DNA from: Acidobacteriota bacterium
GTDB taxonomy: Bacteria > Acidobacteriota > Blastocatellia > Pyrinomonadales > Pyrinomonadaceae
NCBI GenBank assembly: GCA_020200135.1
Contig: JAIVJI010000069.1
Coordinates: 1 to 64,000 of the forward strand
Direction: 5' to 3'
Length of the DNA stretch: 64,000 nt
Shown here: in pieces, positions 60,221 to 64,000 of the stretch
Layout of the letters: each line of letters starts with the position of its first letter
Numbering within the stretch: position 1 is the stretch's first letter
Made by a program: the position numbers and the translations under genes
Notes under the pieces: model-generated
The model's input: only the letters and a program-made list of their open reading frames with translations
Databases searched by the model: none
What the model was told of the DNA's origin: nothing

Positions 60221-61197
60221 AAACTCTCCGCACGCGCGCGGAGCACCAGCATCTGGCGCAGCCGCGCGTAGCGCGTGAACTGTCCCCCGTTGCTGACCGT
60301 CGTCACGGCCTCCGTGTTGTAGCGCCCCGCGCGCTCGCGCCTTAAGCCCAGCGACTCGGTGCGCTCGGCCGAAGGCCACACCTCCGCGAGCAGCGGGCGC
60401 AGCCGCGCGTACTCTTCGTCGCAGACCGCCGACGGCGCGCGCGCGCGCAGCGCCGCGAACAGCGTGTCGAAGTTCTCGGCGGCGAGCAGCCGCTTGTCAC
60501 CGCCGAGGCACGTGTAGTCGAAACCGCCCGCCATGACGCGGAAGCCGGCGGCCGCGCCGACCGACGTGGGATGCTCCTCGCCGACGGCGGTGTAAATGTC
60601 GAGCACCGCCTCGTCCGACGCAAGCTCGCGCGTCTCGACCGTCTCGCTCCGGCCCGAGAAGCCGCGCCTTCGCTCGGCGACCTCGACGCGCCTCGACACG
60701 ACGCGACCCTTCACAAACAGCACGACCTCACACCACGGCACACGCGACAACTCAGCTTCCGGCCCGGGGCGACAGACGAGGGCGTCCTCTTCAAACTCCA
60801 ACGCGCGAACCCGCAGCGGCCCGCGCGCCAGCACCTCGTCCGGGAAGACCTCTGTGTTGAGTCCGAGCGCGCGGAGCCGCTCGACGATGAGCCAGGCCTC
60901 GTCCGCCGACGCCGCGCGCGCGACCGGCATGGCACGCCCCGAGAGGACGATTTCTTTGAGCCCGCCCGTGTCGAGACGCAGCAGCGACGCCGCCTCTTCC
61001 GCCGCCTCCGACGTGAGCGCCCCGGCCGCGCGTGCGAGCGTGACGACGTTGAAGCCGTGCTCCCACTCTTCGAGCTTCTTCAGGACGGGACGGCGGAGCG
61101 CCGCGGCGTCCGGCGTCGAGGGGAGCGTCGCGCCGCAGTAGAGACAGCTCGGGCGCGTCGGCGGGTTGGCGCGCAGGCACTCCTCGCAGGCGACCAT
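60217..61197 (-). CDS. Hypothetical protein with N-terminal zinc ribbon
   Basis: VACEECLRANPPTRPSCLYCGATL plus conserved-looking body to RLRQMLVLRARAESL; true start may be further upstream. Confidence 0.75.
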   Translation of the reverse strand: MVACEECLRANPPTRPSCLYCGATLPSTPDAAALRRPVLKKLEEWEHGFNVVTLARAAGALTSEAAEEAASLLRLDTGGLKEIVLSGRAMPVARAASADEAWLIVERLRALGLNTEVFPDEVLARGPLRVRALEFEEDALVCRPGPEAELSRVPWCEVVLFVKGRVVSRRVEVAERRRGFSGRSETVETRELASDEAVLDIYTAVGEEHPTSVGAAAGFRVMAGGFDYTCLGGDKRLLAAENFDTLFAALRARAPSAVCDEEYARLRPLLAEVWPSAERTESLGLRRERAGRYNTEAVTTVSNGGQFTRYARLRQMLVLRARAESL

Positions 61198-61413
61198 CTG
61201 CTCGGGCGCGAAGGGGCGCGCCGCTTCCGGCTCGCGCGCGTCAAGCCGCCCCGGCCCGTCCGTCCCCGCCCACTCGTCCTCCTCGCGCGCCAAGCTCCCC
61301 TCCCCGACCCTTTCGGATTCCAGACGACACGGATTGCCCCACGAAGGTTCTTGAGTATAATCCCTCTCGTCCGTTTCCCCTTCAACATTATAGCCGACAC
61401 CACGGTCAGCCTT

Positions 61414-62304
61414 ATGAACTTCGCCCGACCAATCGCGTGCGCGTGCCTGCTCGCCGCCTCGACGCTCCTGTCCGGCGCGTGCGCCTCCGCTTCGCGGACG
61501 GCGAGCCCCGAGAGGCCGCGCGCCGACGCGCCGCCGCCCTTCGCCGTGCTCGCCGCGAGCGAGGAGCGTCGCGCGGCCGCGCTCGCCAACTGGAAGACAG
61601 TGGTCGGCGAGCAGTCCGCCGCCGCCGCGCCCGAGTTGCGCCCCGTGACCGCGACGCTCGCCGGGCTTCCTTCGGGGCTGAGCGACTACCCGCGCCTGCC
61701 GCTCGTCGTCATCGAAGACGAGAAGAGCCAGTCGGAGGAGGAGACGCGCGAGGCACTGCGCCGCTTCCTCGCGACGGCCGCGCCGCTGCTCGGCTTCGAC
61801 CTCAAGCACCTTTCGCTCGTCGGGGTGTCGGACGCGCCTGGCGCGGGCACGGCCGCGCGCCGCGCGACCTACCGGCAGACGCCTTTCGCCTACCCGCTGC
61901 GCAACGGCTACGGCGTGGTCGAGGTGACTTTCACGCCCGACCTGCGCGTCGTGGGGCTTTCGAGCACGGCCATCCCCGGCGCCGCCGCGCTCGGCCGCAC
62001 GCTCGCGGCGGTGCCGAAGACGCTGACGGCCGAACAGGCCGTCGCCGCGCTCGCGAACCGCCCCGTCACCTTCACCGACCGCGCCGGCGCGCAACAGACG
62101 CGCACCCTCGCGCAGCCCGACGCGGCGGCCGCGCGGCAGCTCGTCGTCTTCCCCGTTAGGCGCGACACGAACCCCGCCGCGCTCGAACTCCACGTCGCCT
62201 GGGAGGTCTCGGCCGGCGCGCCCGACACGCCCCTGCTCGTCTACGTGGACGCGGCCACCGGCGACGTGCTCGGCGCGAGCGCGGGGGTCGTCGAGGAAGG
62301 TTGA
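61414..62304 (+). CDS. Lipoprotein with PepSY/FTP-like region
   Basis: MNFARPIACACLLAASTLLSGACAS lipobox; ELHVAWEVSAGAPDTPLLVYVDAATGDVL. Confidence 0.72.
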   Translation: MNFARPIACACLLAASTLLSGACASASRTASPERPRADAPPPFAVLAASEERRAAALANWKTVVGEQSAAAAPELRPVTATLAGLPSGLSDYPRLPLVVIEDEKSQSEEETREALRRFLATAAPLLGFDLKHLSLVGVSDAPGAGTAARRATYRQTPFAYPLRNGYGVVEVTFTPDLRVVGLSSTAIPGAAALGRTLAAVPKTLTAEQAVAALANRPVTFTDRAGAQQTRTLAQPDAAAARQLVVFPVRRDTNPAALELHVAWEVSAGAPDTPLLVYVDAATGDVLGASAGVVEEG

Positions 62305-62313
62305 AAGCTCCTG

Positions 62314-62381
62314 GGGGAAAGGCGAAGGCGGAAAGGCAAAGGGTCGAAGAGACTTTACGCTTTCCGCCTTCGCCTTTCCCC
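62314..62381. repeat. Heptad palindrome (GAAAGGC family) / terminator
   Basis: GGGGAAAGGCGAAGGCGGAAAG / CTTTCCGCCTTCGCCTTTCCCC perfect 22-bp stem. Confidence 0.8.
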
Positions 62382-62548
62382 TTTCATTCCCCCTCCTGTT
62401 GTCGGGCCGCCAAAATTCGTGGTTAAATAACTTGCCGCCGCGCAGTCGGATGTTTTTGGCGGGAGTTCAGAAATCAGGGCGCGGCTTCTCAAGCGAAGCG
62501 GTTGTTTGAAATCTCGTAAGTTTAAAACTCGAATGGGGTGTCTTTCGC

Positions 62549-63358
62549 ATGCATTATGATCCCACTAACAACATCTCCTGGCAGTTAGGTTACAGAGGCA
62601 GGGTGGCGGTTTTCATCGACGGCAACAACCTTTTTCACGCGGCTCGGTTCCACAACATCGACATCGACTACAACAAGCTCCTGCGCGTCCTCCTGGGCGA
62701 CGGGAGGCTTTTGCGCGCCTTCTTCTACACGGGCGTCGATGTCGGCGCCGAGCGCCAGCAGGGCTTTCTGCTCTGGATGCGCCGCAACGGCTTCCGCGTC
62801 ATCCACAAGGAGCTGAAGACCTTCTACGACGGGACGCGCAAGGCGAACCTCGACGTCGAGATCGCCGTCGACATGCTCTCTCTCGCGGGGCGCTACGACA
62901 CGGCCGTGCTGGTCTCGGGCGACGAGGACTTCGTCTACGCGGTCAACGCCGTGGCCTACAAGGGCTGCCGGGTGGAGGTCGCGGGCTTCCGCTCGAACAC
63001 CGCGCCGAAGCTCATCGACGTGGCCGACTACTTCATCGACCTCGGCGACATCGCCGACAAGGTGCGCAAGGAGCCCACGCACTCGCACCGCTACTACGAC
63101 AACAGCCACGCGCACGAGCCGCAGCACCACGCCCCCGGCCCCTACGCCAATCACGCGCAGCCCGCGCAGCCCAACTCGGACGAGATGATGTCGCACGCAC
63201 GCGACCTGCTGAACGGCGCCGAGCAGGAGGCCGGCGACTCGCGGCGCACCGAAGAGTTCGACGAGGCCGTCCCGCAGCTCGTCGCCGACCCCGGCGGCCC
63301 CGACCGCGAGCTGCTCGCGCACAACCCCGACTTCATCCGCGTCACGGATGACCAGTGA
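62549..63358 (+). CDS. NYN domain (LabA/DUF88-type) putative ribonuclease
   Basis: GRVAVFIDGNNLFHAARFHNIDIDYNKLLRVLL...KANLDVEIAVDMLSLAGRYDTAVLVSGDEDFVYAVNAVAYKGCRVEVAGF. Confidence 0.92.
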   Translation: MHYDPTNNISWQLGYRGRVAVFIDGNNLFHAARFHNIDIDYNKLLRVLLGDGRLLRAFFYTGVDVGAERQQGFLLWMRRNGFRVIHKELKTFYDGTRKANLDVEIAVDMLSLAGRYDTAVLVSGDEDFVYAVNAVAYKGCRVEVAGFRSNTAPKLIDVADYFIDLGDIADKVRKEPTHSHRYYDNSHAHEPQHHAPGPYANHAQPAQPNSDEMMSHARDLLNGAEQEAGDSRRTEEFDEAVPQLVADPGGPDRELLAHNPDFIRVTDDQ

Positions 63359-63363
63359 CAGGT

Positions 63364-63741
63364 ATGAAGCTTTTCACCGTCGAAGACGCCAACGCGCTGC
63401 TGCCGACCGTGCGGGGCATCGTCCGCCGGGTGCAGCGCACGTACGCGCGCGTCGCGGCGGCGCAGGCGCAGGCGCGGCTCGCCGCCGAGGGCGCGGCGCG
63501 CGGCGGCGGCGGGATGGAGGGCGGCACGGCTTACGTGCTGGCGCTGACCGAGCTGGCCGAGGCCTCGGGCGAGCTGGAGGCGCTCGGCGTGCAGATTAAG
63601 GACTACGAGCGCGGGCTCATCGACTTCCCGACGCTGCGCGACGGGCGCGTCGTTCTGCTCTGCTGGCAGATGGGCGAGGGCGACGAACTCGAGTGGTGGC
63701 ACGACCTGGAGGCCGGCTTCGGGGGCCGGCAGCCGCTCTAG
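63364..63741 (+). CDS. DUF2203 domain protein
   Basis: MKLFTVEDANALLPTVRGIVRRV...LGVQIKDYERGLIDFPTLRDGRVVLLCWQMGEGDELEWWHDLEAGFGGRQPL. Confidence 0.9.
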   Translation: MKLFTVEDANALLPTVRGIVRRVQRTYARVAAAQAQARLAAEGAARGGGGMEGGTAYVLALTELAEASGELEALGVQIKDYERGLIDFPTLRDGRVVLLCWQMGEGDELEWWHDLEAGFGGRQPL

Positions 63742-63774
63742 CGCGTCCGGCATTTTTCGAGAGACGAATCCGAA

Positions 63775-64000
63775 TTGGCGACGAAGGTGGAAGAGGATGG
63801 CGGGGGGACGCGCGAGCGCGGCGTAGACGCGCCGCCGGAAGCCTCGGGGCCGCCGCGCGGACTCCTGCGCGAGTACTTCGAGTCGGGCGCGGTCGTGCTC
63901 GTCATGGCCGTCTTCTTCATGACCTTCGTCGCGCAGGCGGCCGAAGTCCCCTCGGCCTCGATGGAGAACACCGTCTACGTCGGCGACCGCTTCCTCATCA
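63775..64000 (+). CDS. lepB: Signal peptidase I, N-terminal part (runs off window end)
   Basis: From TTG 63775: ...YFESGAVVLVMAVFFMTFVAQAAEVPSASMENTVYVGDRFLI. Confidence 0.85.
   Translation, partial: MATKVEEDGGGTRERGVDAPPEASGPPRGLLREYFESGAVVLVMAVFFMTFVAQAAEVPSASMENTVYVGDRFLI

Noticed and set aside
61198-62193. N-terminal half of ORF 60217..62193
   Set aside because: Opposite strand of the 61414 lipoprotein gene; no coding signal except possibly a short stretch near 61198-61350.

Overview
High-GC window with the character of an Acidobacteriota (Blastocatellia-like) chromosome; that assignment is an inference from gene content and style only. It is mostly housekeeping genes: HU, rpsA, larE, sucC/sucD, ndk, nuoI, thiL, cysS, tsaD, fused aroD-aroE, rlmB, lepB (partial), one tRNA-Pro(GGG), an Oar-like TonB receptor, two tandem CRTAC1 proteins, a PRC-type cytochrome and several TPR or secreted proteins. 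I see no intact prophage, IS element or CRISPR array. The most unusual structure is intergenic. At least ten different long palindromes sit directly at gene ends, and their arms are built from imperfect 7-nt tandem units, e.g. (GTGAACC)n, (AGTAGAC)n, (AGTCTGG)n, (GTGATGA)n, (GGGAGTC)n, (GAAAGGC)n. They often supply the stop codon of the flanking gene, and one is woven into the N-terminus of thiL. A separate three-copy element (ATTAACATGGATGGACAGGAT...) is dispersed at other gene ends. Other highlights: an unlisted 55-aa metallothionein-like gene (below the ORF-track cutoff) in a putative stress cassette; a 14-unit, 21-bp in-frame repeat giving RlmB a heptapeptide (xxxxAHR) extension; an orphan phage-type (AAA_24/Sak4-like) ATPase behind operator-like dyads; and three genes with apparent internal lesions (FdxA-type ferredoxin, ROK regulator, BNR propeller).
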